Source: Rhizophlyctis rosea
Taxonomy: Eukaryota; Chytridiomycota; Chytridiomycetes; Rhizophlyctidales; Rhizophlyctidaceae
NCBI GenBank assembly: GCA_027596075.1
Contig: JADGJC010000080.1
Coordinates: 1-64,000, forward strand
Reading direction: 5' to 3'
Length of the DNA stretch: 64,000 bases
The translations under genes and the position numbers were made by a program. Shown here in pieces: positions 34,890-45,353 of this stretch. Below the pieces are notes generated by a model, which was not told where the DNA came from, did not search any database, and saw only the letters and a list, made by a program, of their open reading frames with translations. The stretch's first letter is position 1; every line of letters begins with the position of its first letter.

Positions 34890-36951
34890 CTAGTGGTCCA
34901 AGATGCGGAGGTTGCCAGATACAACCTTGTCATTCAGAATGGCTCCTGATGGAATGTCAATCCGTTCGCCGTGGTTTGCAACGATGATAACAGTGCCTGA
35001 GAACAAGCGTCAGGATACGACGGATACATCCACTTTTTGTGAAATCTTCCACACTTACCCTGCAAAACAACATCATGCCCAAATGTAACGTCACCCGTTA
35101 CCGTCAAATGGTCAAGCTCCAAAATATGAGGGGGACCCTGGAACCGCGAGCTGAAATGTCCGACCTTCTTGAAATGGTCGCCAAGCTTGACAAGAGGGAC
35201 GGTGTTGAAGATACGAGCGGGGTTCATAGTCAATTCACCATGGTTTAGGCGGTACAGGTCTGATGTGATAAGGAAAAGATCACTGGTGCTCTTGACCGGC
35301 AAGAAGCGGCTACGGGGAACGTTGACACCATGTGCACCCTTGAAGTGCTTGATGGCTGCTCCGACGGCAGTCTCCAACTGAATCACCTTCTCGCCTGTGT
35401 ATCGACATGTAAGTTGGGGTACATCAGAAGGACCTATGCAGCTCGTCGGTACATACCGTTGTCAGCCGTCTTGTTGTTAACGATGATTTCTAGTGACAAT
35501 TCCGAGTTGTCCACCACTCGCTTGATGGCGTTCAAGTTCATCCATAGGTTGTTAGTATTGAAGTATCGGAATTTCTTCACTGATTTGAAGTCGTCGACCT
35601 GTTGTACTGATCAATGAGGGCCCAAAGACGAATCGTATGTGAAAAAGTAACTTACGTGTTCAGCCGGCACTTGCGCAATTTCCAAAAGACGAACAGTCCC
35701 GTTATAGTCAATAAGCGTACCACCCTTGATGTCCGCCTTTGTCTTATCAGTCAACTCCATGATGAACTCTGAACCTGAGCTTGCGAAATGCTTCAAAATG
35801 TCTATAAAGCGATGTGTCAAATGATGTGCAATCAGAAGAAATGATGATGACAGATACATACTGATGTCCACCGTCGCTCCCAAGTTGTCTACGTTGGACA
35901 CGAACAAGTACTCCTTTCCTTGAGCGAGCAACTCGTCAAGGGTGCCGCTGTTCATCAGCGCCTCGAAGAGATCGCCGTGACCGGGAGGGTACCAGCTGCT
36001 GATGGGGGCATTGGGGGATTTGGGTACGGGGAGGAGGGAGTCTTTGGAAACACGCGGGAATCGGGATTGGTTGAAGGTGATGATTTGAAGGCCGTGGCCC
36101 TTGTACTTTTGGATGGTGCGTTGGGTGTCATCGTCCGTGTTGAAACTGTTCATCAAGATAAGAGGGACTTGGACTTTGTATTTCTCGTTAAGGTACTAGA
36201 AACGCAGTGTCAGCAACCTTTGCATGTTTCCCACTCAAACGGATTGCCAAGCAATTACCTCGATTTGTCGCACGGTCAAATCCAAGAACGTCATGCCGTC
36301 CCTCACTTCAATAACACTGTTGCCATGTAATGAGAACTACCATCCGCAGAAGGTCAAAAAAGCAAGCTTCCTACCTCTTTGGTCCAACACAGCCCATAGT
36401 GGTACCCAGCCCACCGTTCAACTTCAGAACCGCCAACTTGCTCAAAAATTGCGTTGTGGAAACCTCATCAGCTTCCTGCAACGACTTGTACGAGACGACC
36501 TGCTCCGGTGCAGGAGACTTGACCTCGTTCCAGTTTCTACATGCGATCTGGTGAGCAAGCCTTCCAATAGCAAACTTCAATGCATGCGACTTGCTCACAG
36601 TTTTGTTGCCTTTGCCTTCTCCGACAAATACCGCGTGAACAAGCTGTAGAAGTTATCCATCTCGAGAGCGAAAGCCTGCTCAAAGGCGGTCAATGAACCG
36701 CTTTGCCTTTCGTATGCAGCACAAGGTGGAACTTACAGCTCTTGATGGTCCTTCAGGAACAGCCTCCACTAGCTTCGTCAACTCGTTGCGCATAGTCACA
36801 GCAGCTATGCTGGATGTGGTGGCTTGGAAGCCCTATAGAGAAATTGCTTTTTGAGCTGATGTCCTTTCGCACAGATACACGACGCGTCGCGGAGACCCAT
36901 ACTTACCGCGACAGACAGGTTGCGCATATGGTCAGCAATCTCGGCAGCCAT
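34890..36951 (-). CDS. UGP1: UTP-glucose-1-phosphate uridylyltransferase (UGP1)
   Basis: Makes UDP-glucose from glucose-1-phosphate and UTP in the cytosol, feeding glycogen, beta-glucan and trehalose synthesis. It starts [15 protein letters not shown] at 36951 and is broken by several introns. The catalytic core has [19 protein letters not shown], the nucleotide-binding loop typical of eukaryotic UGPases, and [13 protein letters not shown] near 35900. Downstream are [40 protein letters not shown] and the C-terminal left-handed beta-helix ([20 protein letters not shown] then [11 protein letters not shown]). It ends NLRILDH. Length and order match fungal UGP1. The divergent neighbour is an orphan gene whose promoter carries a MITE. 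Confidence 0.93.
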
Positions 36952-37519
36952 TGTTGCAGGTTGATCTAAAAAAGTGTGTGTGTGGTGGGAAACTGATTTG
37001 TATAGATGAGAAGAGACGATGACTTGAGGGCTGGGTCTGGACGCGGAGAGCACGCCGAGAGTTTATGTATTTTTCGTCCCCTTGTTTTCCTTCTTTTCAT
37101 CTTGCATAGTAGCCATCCGTTTATGGCCATATTGAATCTTGACCCAAACATCTGCCGTCGGATCGCCAGCGTGGCACCCTGGTTGGTCGAGGGTGTGTCA
37201 TGATGTCATTGATCAATCGAAGATCTATCACGTGGATAAGGGTATTGGTTAATTCTAGCACTTGTGTCAATAGATAGAGTCTTGGTGTCGAATTTGGAGC
37301 AAACCCCTTCAAATTTGGAGCAGGCGTCACTGTGCCGGCCACTACCATGACTGTGTCAAAAAGTGGCATCACTGTGCCTCTGCTCCAAATAATGTTGTAA
37401 CATCACTGTGCCCCTGCTCCAAATTCGACACCAAGACTCTACCGAGTTCGCTTCTGCTACCCCTTCTGACAGTTTGACTTTACCCCTCACTGGTGCTTCC
37501 CAGACAAGGACACAGCAAT
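36952..37519. other. Divergent promoter region carrying a MITE
   Basis: Intergenic between UGP1 (-) and an orphan gene (+). It holds the UGP1 5' leader on the left and the 163-bp inverted-repeat element 37277-37439 on the right, ending 80 bases before the orphan start codon. Confidence 0.6.
37277..37439. mobile_element. 163-bp MITE with terminal inverted repeats and TA duplication
   Basis: The two ends are perfect inverted copies for 25 bases, starting GAGTCTTGGTGTCGAATTTG and ending with its complement, and are flanked on both sides by TA (37275-37276 and 37440-37441). The TA flanks fit a Tc1/mariner-type target duplication. Inside, two internal CATCACTGTGCC copies are each followed by CTGCTCCAAA, and AATTTGGAGCA recurs near the left end, so the element also has subterminal repeats. 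There is no coding capacity; a transposase would have to come from elsewhere in the genome. Confidence 0.78.
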
Positions 37520-37984
37520 ATGGGCTTGCCGTCAGCAGAGAACATCATGGAAGATCTGTTGCAGTTGCGTGCTGGGTCGCTCACTTCCCCAAACGCAACA
37601 CATTCTGCTCAGCCGACAACTTCTGGTAGCCATCTTGGTCGAGCCAACTCATCTTTCTGAAATTCCTCATCAACACATTTTCACCAGAGGAAACCAAAAA
37701 TGAAACCCTTTCAAAAGAGCACGTAGAGAGCGACCCCATCGCCGCCAGCCAGACGTTTCTGAATGTTGTAAAAGCAGCCGGCCCGGACAATCTCAGTGAT
37801 GTAGAGCCAAGAATAGCCTCTCTATTGGAATCATTGGATTCAATTCTCAACACAAATTGGGGGTGCGTGCGATCATCTCAAATCACACTTAAACCACCAA
37901 CCGAATTCACCAATCCTCCTATCTCAAAGGCACTCTGTTACTACTGCTTAGTACTGGTACGAGATCGGTCTCTAGCTACGGATG
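37520..37984 (+). CDS. Orphan protein of unknown function
   Basis: The start MGLPSAENIMEDLLQLRAGS leads through a GTAGCC...TCACCAG intron into EETKNETLSKEHVESDPIAA and FLNVVKAAGPDNLSDVEPRI, then ASLLESLDSILNTNWG, a Leu-rich helical stretch. A GTGCGTGCG donor after NTNWG with an acceptor at about 37937 gives a short tail and a stop at 37982-37984. Without that intron the frame would run to 38115 and overlap the opposite formin-like gene by about 100 bases. I prefer the spliced form. No known domain is visible. A MITE ends 80 bases upstream, so its promoter may be partly element-derived. Confidence 0.5.
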
Positions 37985-38014
37985 AGGTCTTCATGAAACT
38001 TCCGCACACCATCA

Positions 38015-40066
38015 TCAAAAGCCTTCACCCGCCTCCGGTCCCAAAGCAGCAGCCTCCCGCAGGTTTGGTCGTACCGGTACCCGGCGGACCAATCTCCGCG
38101 GTTGAGCTACGATAGCCGCCATTGCCTCCTCATCCTCATCCCGTGATTGTCCGTAAGCGCGAAGGCCTTGGAATATTACAGGGTGGTGGCACATTTGCAG
38201 TTTCTGTAGACGTATAATGTCAAATAAGAAATAGAGCGTAGTAACTCTGTAGACTGAGCGAGATCATACCTGCAAAATGTTTGCCAACCCATTGCTTTCC
38301 AAAAGACGTCTGGTCTCTGCCCGCGCTTCAACAGTTCCAGGCGGCACAAGACCGATGAGATGCACCGCAAATTGGAAATTCAAAATCTATGGATCAAGCC
38401 CGGATGAGTTTCGGTCCATCGAGCTGGACGTGAAATGAACTTCCTTACCAAGTACGCAATACACTCTCGTTCTCCAACCAACCCCTCCTTCTTAGCAGCC
38501 ACGATCGGCTGCCACTTATATGTCCCATCCGCCAATTGATCGAATACATCCGCGGCACGTCTCATCTGCCCCGTCCACACTTTGTACATATGTGTGGTGC
38601 ACTCCGTGAACTCGTGCATCCATAAGCTGAATGGGGTCGTGAATTCACTGGGGATGAGGTTGGGTGCCGCCGTCACCGACTCCGTTTTCCCTCTTCCTCC
38701 GTCCCCTTCCATGCTCCAAACGGTCTTGGGCCATTTTGAAGTGTCCAAAACAGATGTTACAATCGAATACGCCAATGTGGCACCCAATGTTTGCGTATCT
38801 TCCGTTTCCGCTGGAACTCGACTTTCCTCCAAGATCTTCATGAGAAGCTGAATTACATTTGATCGATTAGTCAAAGGTGGAGGTTGGTCAAAAGGCGAAA
38901 GTGTTCTCGTATGCGATGCAGGACGTGAGGTTTTGAGTGCGGGTTTGCATTGAGATGTGTCCGCGCTCATGTCGATGTGTGGGTGCGCACGGGTGATGGG
39001 GTGCGGATGTGGTTGGAGATGACGTGAGAAGAGGATTTTGACCAGGCAAAAAAGTATGGTGGGATTCGTCAGTAGGAGGAGGAGTGTGCTTTTCTGTGTT
39101 GTAAGGGCGCGCACAATGAGTATCAGTTCTAAATGGGCCGGCCAGTCGACATCTGGGCTGTGGAAGGATGAGAAACAAGCGTTCAATAGATCATGCTGTT
39201 GAGACCACTTACCGATTGTCAAGTGCCATCTTCAATGCCAGCACAGTCAGATGGACCAAACCGCCCAAGTCTAGAAACCGCTTCGTCCAGCTACAGACGT
39301 CATCAGGAATGGGCAGTACAATAAACAATGGATGATGCGCACCAACCTCGCAGGTTTATTGCCAAGACATATCCGCAGTGATCTCAGCACATCAATCGAC
39401 ACCTTCCGTTTGTCTCTTTCAAACTGGAGCAAGCGGATGAACCGTTCTTCTTCATCGCCGGAAGCTTTCTTTTCATGAATTCCATGAGACTACACAATCA
39501 GTGTACGGTTATTAAATGACGTCCGACAATCACCATCCTCGATGGGCCGTACCTTCGCTGCGGCGATTCCTTTTGATTTTGATCCTTGAAGCACGATCTG
39601 CCATTTTTGCTCTTTCGACAGTTTGAACAGCTTGTCCTTCCGTTCCAAACCAAGGTCATCCTTCCGTATCATCATGAGTACACATGCAGAGTTGCATCGA
39701 CTATGCTTCCCAAAAACTTACAACAGCCTTCTCGAAAAGCGTCTCCACAAGTTTGGTATCAGGCATGTCTGAGCTCTGGAAGTCAACGGAATGCGGACGT
39801 CGGGAATTTTCGCTTGGTTCCTTTATTTCATTTGGATCGCAAACAGTCATTCCTGCGACTTTGCCACTGATCAGGATAGTGTCTGTGTTCCAGGATTCCC
39901 TTCGCAATGCTAAGGGTTCGGCGGGTGGACTGATAATGGGATCGGAATGACGATGGGTTGCGGAATGGGTGGTAGGGCTTGTGGTGAACGATGTCGAGGA
40001 ATGGTGGGAAGACGGACGTACGGTGGACGGAGGCTGAGGTACGGGGATGCGCTTCGCCGTATGCAT
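38015..40066 (-). CDS. Formin GBD/FH3-domain protein without FH1-FH2
   Basis: The start MHTAKRIPVPQPPSTVRPSS is followed by a Ser/Thr/Pro-rich N-terminal region. It continues as the Rho-GTPase-binding/FH3 regulatory half of diaphanous-type formins: DTKLVETLFEKAV, DDLGLERKDKLFKLSKEQKW, ERFIRLLQFERDKRKVSIDV then LRSLRICLGNKPA, and WTKRFLDLGGLVHLTVLAL. The later FH3 part has ECIAYL joined to ILNFQFAVHLIGLVPPGTVE, RAETRRLLESNGLANILQ and KLQMCHHPVIF with the acidic SRDEDEEAM. The frame then stops at 38015 after a short Arg/Pro tail. No proline-rich FH1 or actin-nucleating FH2 follows, and the next minus-strand gene is UGP1. It could be a free-standing regulatory module or a truncated formin; it cannot nucleate actin by itself. 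Confidence 0.72.
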
Positions 40067-40501
40067 GGGTTTTTATGAGGTTCGAGTGGATGGTGGTGTG
40101 TGTGGAAGATGAAAACAAACTTGTGGAGGTACTTAGAAGAGCGACCACTGCGTAGTATGGAGATGGATACCGTGAGGAGGGTTAAATGATGGAAGTGAGA
40201 TGGAAAGAGGGGAAGGAGATTGATGCACAGTTTCCCCCAGTTTTTGCCTTCTGAATGAATGTTGACTCTGCCTGACTCCATTTCAGGGTCCTCTCATGAT
40301 CTTGACGCGTTTGGCTGACGAAGGACAACGCCACCACGATGACATTTTCTCATCTTCCCATCCTGCTTCCCATCCTCCTCCCACTTTCCTCCCTCCTCCA
40401 TGCTCTTTTGCAAGCGCCATCCACTAAATATAGCAGCAGCACACCTGTCGCCCTTGAGAAGACATATCTTTTGAGGACACATACAGGCCTAAAGCCCATT
40501 G
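40067..40501. other. Divergent promoter region, formin-like and SelO genes
   Basis: Between two divergent genes. It contains pyrimidine-rich CCTCC/TTCC runs near 40370-40400 and no coding exon. It probably serves as promoter for both. Confidence 0.5.
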
Positions 40502-42329
40502 ATGTACCCAACCACTAGGATTGCACCTGCATTCTTCCGCAGTCGCCAACCTTATCACTCTCACCTCGCGTATTACAGCACTATGTCAAAAACCACCCCG
40601 CGCACCTTTAAATTTGTAAACTCTTTCACCAGCGCACTACTACCAGATCCCGATACACCAGGCACTCCCCTCAAACTATCACCACCAGCACCCCGCTCTC
40701 AAATACCTCACCCCGTCAAGTCAGCACACTTCTCATACGTCCAACCCGAACATACGCCGGACCCCACACTCATTTCCGTTTCCAAACCTGCCGCTGCTCT
40801 AGTAGATCTGGACATAGACACGATTCTCGATAGTGACGTCCTCAAAAAGCAATTTTTATCGTTTGTTTGCGGAAATGAGATTTCGGACACGACGAATCCT
40901 TGGGCAATGTGTTATGGCGGACATCAGTTTGGGAGTTGGGCGGGACAATTGGGGGATGGGAGAGCTATCACGTTGGGAGAAGTGCAAAACGATGCGGGTG
41001 ACAGATGGGAGCTACAGCTGAAAGGAGCGGGGCTGACGCCGTATTCTCGATTTGCAGATGGGTACGCTGTGCTGCGCTCATCCATTAGGGAGTATCTTGC
41101 GAGTGAAGCGATGTTTCATCTGGGGATTCCAACAACGGTATGTTTGGCCTGCTTATTGAGTCACTGAGGTGCATCGCATTTATAGCTCAACCTACGGATA
41201 CAGAGAGCACTATCGTTGATAGGGTCCACACGCCCCGTAATGAGGGAAACGGAGGAAACGGCTGCGATCGTACTCCGCATGGCCCCATCCTGGGTCCGAT
41301 TCGGCAACTTTGAGATCTTCTATGCCCGTGGGGACGTACATAACCTTCGCAAGCTTGCGGACTACGTTATCAACACACATTTCCCCGAAATCGCAAAAGA
41401 AGAGAAGAAGTACTCGGCATGGATACAGGAAGTAACGAATCGCACTGCAAAGATGATTGCTGGATGGCAAGGTGTTGGATTCTGCCACGGCGTGATGAAC
41501 ACGGATAACTTTTCTATACTGGGGTTGACGCTGGATTATGGACCTTTCCAGTTCATGGACGCTTATGATCCCAATTATATATGCAACCACTCGGATCATG
41601 GGGGGCGGTACGCGTTTAACGCGCAGCCGGGCATTGGACTATGGAACTGTACCCGCCTCGCGTCTGCGACTAGTGCTCTCGTTGTTGAGGAGGAAGGGGG
41701 AAACAAGGAACGGGCGGAGGAGCGATTGGTATCGGTTTTGAATACGTATGGACCGACTTTGAAGGATGAGTATTCAAGATTGATGCGATTGGTAAGCATG
41801 CTGCTGTGAAATGATCTTGACCTATTAGAATGTGATGCTCACAACCACCGGCCTTTAGAAACTCGGTCTCCAGACTGAGAAAGACGACGACCTCGACACC
41901 TTAGTCTACCCCCTCCTCGGCAAACTCGCCGACGCATCCATAGACCACACCAAATTCTTCCGCAACCTCAGCACCAACTTCCGCCTCGCCGACCCCTCCA
42001 ACCGCCCCAACGAATCTGACCTACAAGACTGGTACGCTAAATACGTTGCGCGCCTCACCTCCGAGTTAGGTGATCCCGCATCCAATCTGGAAGAAGCAGA
42101 TAAACAACGACAGGAACGGATGAAAAAAGCGAATCCGAAGTACGTTTTGAGGAATCATTTGGCGCAGGAGGTAATTGATGAGGCGGAGAAGGGGAATTTT
42201 GGGCCTGTGAATGAGTTTTTGGAGGTTTTGCAGAGGCCTTTTGAGGAGGGGACGGTGGAGGAGGAGAGGAGGTGGGCGGGGAATGTGCCGGGGTGGGCGA
42301 GGGGGTTGAAGTGTAGTTGTTCGAGTTAG
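40502..42329 (+). CDS. FMP40: SelO/Fmp40 protein adenylyltransferase (Cys form)
   Basis: Pseudokinase-fold enzyme that transfers AMP from ATP to protein Ser/Thr/Tyr; mitochondrial in yeast and animals, with a role in redox homeostasis. The start [20 protein letters not shown] is basic and hydrophobic, a plausible mitochondrial presequence. Core motifs in order: [56 protein letters not shown], then after an intron [71 protein letters not shown] and [14 protein letters not shown]. The C-terminus is CSCSS, where animal SelO has selenocysteine, so this is a Cys-containing homologue. A second intron lies near 41794-41858. Length matches the family. Confidence 0.93.
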
Positions 42330-42911
42330 TGGTAGGGTAGTTTTGTATGTAGTTTGGTGTAGATGTTTAGATTGTATCTTCGCATAGCTACCATCCCACA
42401 GCTTGTTACATAGTGCAATTGTACAGGAATCATCGTAATTAGTTTGTAAGAGACTATCTCCAGGGCGAGTTACATTGGCAGTACTCCCCATGACTACAAA
42501 GATCAATTGTGCGACCAAAGGCAGGGTATTGAAGATCAATTGTTCGACGAGAGTCACGATGTGCAGCTTCTCACACTCACACTTTCAAAAGAAGTAAACT
42601 TTGCAACCAACTACGATTGCTTATATTCGGACACACTACTGGACAAATTCCTGTGGGCTAGATATAAACTCTCGTGAAGCTGTTGCCACCACCAAAGAAC
42701 CTACACATGCTTTGGGGTATCTACACCGGCATACTCACACGTGGTTTACGACAGGAATAAACTATAATAATGATATAATGGCAGGGGGGTTCTACTATAT
42801 CCTTGCTGCTTTTTCATCGCATTAAACTCCCCGCAACGTCTTTGGCTATGACATCCTCCCATCATCGATATATCTAAAGTCTTTGCAAAAACCCTGCTTC
42901 GACGCCCTCCA
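42330..42911. other. Convergent 3' region, SelO and Crz1-like genes
   Basis: 3' flanks of two convergent genes. It includes an imperfect direct repeat, AAGATCAATTGTGCGAC near 42499 and AAGATCAATTGTTCGAC near 42531. No exon was recognised. Confidence 0.5.
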
Positions 42912-44123
42912 TCACAACTCCTCATCATCCAACATCATATCATCCTCAAACTCCTCCTTCAACTGAGCCTCCGTGACGGGCAACCCTCCCATTCTCTTCG
43001 CCTCAATAGCCAAATGCCTCTTCAACGCGTCCGATCGGCTGAACGACAGGTTACAGTGCGTGCAGCGGTGGGGTCTCATTTCGCTGTGGAGGGATTTGAT
43101 GTGGCGACGGAGGTCGTGTTTGCGGGCGAAGGAGACTTCTGTTTGTGTGCAGTGAGGGCAGACGAAGGGGCGTTCACCTGGTTGTTGGAAAGATGGTTAG
43201 GTGGGATGGCCCGATGTAAATAGAGATAATCGAGGTAAATAAACAAACTTACCACTATGACATCGGATGTGGGATGCCAGGTTGTATTTGCGGGTGAATT
43301 CCTTTGTGCATCCGGGGAGGGTGCATTTGAAGGTCTTCTTTGCGGACCGCGGCTTGGAGGTTGGTTGGGGGACGTCGAGGAGCCCGTTTTGGGTGGTGGG
43401 TATATGTGAAGACGGGAGCGGGGACATGAGGGGAGAGGAGGAGGCGGAAGTCGAGTCGGTGAAAGCGGGAGAGGGTGGCATGGGGTATGGAGAGGATTCG
43501 ACCATCATGGGTGCGGTGTCGATGGAGATGGTGGGGAGTTGGGGTTGAGGGAAGTCATATGGGGTGGAGACGACGAAGCTGTTGGTGGTGAGGAAGGTGT
43601 TGGGGTCTTCGACGTCTTGTTGGTCGAAGAGTTCTTCGAGGGTGAGGTCTGTTGAGGTGGGGGATTCGAAGTAGGACATCATTGAGTCCATCGATACCGC
43701 TGGGGACATGAGGTCAAGCTCTGTTGTCACCGCCTGGTGGGGGTATAAGGCGGGGATGGACGCGAGCTCCTCTGTTAGTCCCAGCGCTGAGTTGACTAGG
43801 TCATCCAGGCTATCGGAAGCGGGTGTATGGAAAAGCTGCTGCTGTTGGACCAGACCCGTTGGGGGCATGAGGTCAAAGTCTTTGCCATTGTTGTAAGGAG
43901 AAAACAACTGCTCAAGTTCGAGTATGGCTGCATCGGAAGTGCTAGGAGGATGGAAAGGTAGCTGCCGAGCGACGTTGAACTGCTCGTCCAAGCTGAGTTG
44001 CTCATAGTTATGTGGCAGACTGGTGGCAACGTGCTTCACTTGCGAGACTTTAGGACCCCTAGAGGTGTTCGCGTTTGCTTGGGCGGCCTTCGCCGCGAAA
44101 CGTGCACGACTGACGTTATGCAT
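42912..44123 (-). CDS. Crz1-like C2H2 zinc-finger transcription factor
   Basis: The start MHNVSRARFAAKAAQANANT precedes a Ser/Thr/Pro-rich, presumably disordered regulatory region of about 250 residues. The C-terminal DNA-binding part has three fingers: FKCTLPGCTKEFTRKYNLAS then HIRCH; after an intron at 43199-43254, FVCPHCTQTEVSFARKHDLR then RHIKSLH; and HRCTHCNLSFSRSDALKRH. The third finger lacks a clear second His, as in Crz1-type factors, whose last finger is also irregular. SFSRSDALKRH closely resembles the Crz1 FARSDALGRH. A PTISID string near 43510 resembles a calcineurin PxIxIT docking site. The acidic tail EEFEDDMMLDDEEL may be an activation region. A calcineurin-controlled, Ca2+/stress-responsive role is inferred, not shown. 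Confidence 0.78.
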
Positions 44124-44206
44124 GAAGTATTATGAAAGATATTAGAGGATTAAGGTATGGTGAGGTTCTAAACTTGCAAACAAGGTTCTAGGCTCCGAGG
44201 AGGAGT

Positions 44207-44214
44207 CTATATAG
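44207..44214 (-). promoter_or_regulatory. TATA-box-like site upstream of Crz1-like gene
   Basis: CTATATAG, a palindromic TATA-type element, lies about 85 bases upstream of the Crz1-like start codon on the minus strand, a usual distance for a fungal TATA box. Confidence 0.4.
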
Positions 44215-44325
44215 GTTTGAGTAGTTTGGTGGGAAAGAAAAAAACTTGTGCTTGAAGAAAGAAGGCTTCTGTGCGGGCATTTACAAAAAGGTCCGTTGTG
44301 AAGCAGATGGTAGCAGCAAGAGCTC

Positions 44326-44406
44326 CTGTGTTCAAAGAGCAGCGGCAAAGGAGTTCGAGGAGACAGTTTCAAGGGGTTCAGCAACAATCAGCCCCTTTGA
44401 ACACAG
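44326..44406. repeat. 12-bp inverted repeat in divergent promoter
   Basis: CTGTGTTCAAAG (44326-44337) and its exact complement CTTTGAACACAG (44395-44406) are separated by 57 bases. They could form a cruciform or be paired binding sites of one factor. They lie about 200-280 bases upstream of the Crz1-like gene. Confidence 0.6.
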
Positions 44407-45353
44407 CCTGTCGTGGAAGTTTGTTTTCGCTGGCGAGGGCGAGGTTGGAATCAATTGAAGGAGTCGTAATGAACAAGTGAACAGTGCAAGCAGTGCAACT
44501 TGCCACACTGCTCTCCTGGTTCCCGGATGGTGGGAGGGTGGGGTTTCATGATGGCGGTCTTGGTCATAATGGCTCACCAACACGCCGAGAAATTGGATTT
44601 GACCACAAGCGGAGGTCACGGTTAAAATTCGTGTAACTCGATCTGGCTATTCACATTGTGAGGCAATGTGAACTATGTGAGCTATTGTCGCTTCCCTGTA
44701 ATTAACTTTCTGTGTGACAACTCGGATCCTTGTGCAACTCGGGCTGTGGGTCCTTGGAGGAGATGGGCAGGGTTGATTGGACCCTTTGAGTTGAGTCAAT
44801 GTTGAAATACGAGGGGAGAAGGGGAGAAAGCAGGACTCTGAGTGATGCATCAGGGGCGGTCACCCACCTATTCGAGGAAAACAAAATCCATGACTAGTAA
44901 CAGTCGAATCTTGCAACAGTGGAGACTCAAGTTGATGGCTTGGGTGCGTGGATCCAGCGATGCACCATCATGTGGGCTTTATAGTTGACAGAAACAGTTG
45001 AAATTTCGATGAGTGAGCTTGCGCTTGGTCCGCCATTGTGGGGCATTTCCATCTTCCACGAAAGTCACGAATTCAAGCCCGGTTCACCCGTCGAACTGTG
45101 TGCCCTCTACTTTCTAGGCCTCTGAACGGAGGAGGCCGGAAAGGTCTTACCTTTTGGACGGAAACGGCTGGTAGGGTCTCGTTTCCTTATATGTCCAATT
45201 TCGGGCATATCACTGGTCCGAAGGTGCCGCAGATCGTGACACCTGGCGCTTCGCGTCATCATCTCACAAAGTGCCAACTGCGACACTCAGACGCAGACGC
45301 TCATTTCCTTCCCACAACTGTACTGTTCGACATGCGCTCACACTCTGAGAGTC

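Larger units (their letters stand above)
44124..45353. other. Long divergent intergenic region, Crz1-like and XPR1 genes
   Basis: About 1.2 kb between two divergent genes. It holds a TATA-like CTATATAG near 44207, a 12-bp inverted repeat (44326-44337 and 44395-44406), and otherwise no coding exon. Long promoters fit a regulated transcription factor. Confidence 0.55.

Noticed and set aside
37984..38115. Coding overlap between the orphan gene (+) and the formin-like gene (-)
   Set aside because: A GTGCGT intron in the orphan gene gives an earlier stop and removes the overlap, which is more plausible.
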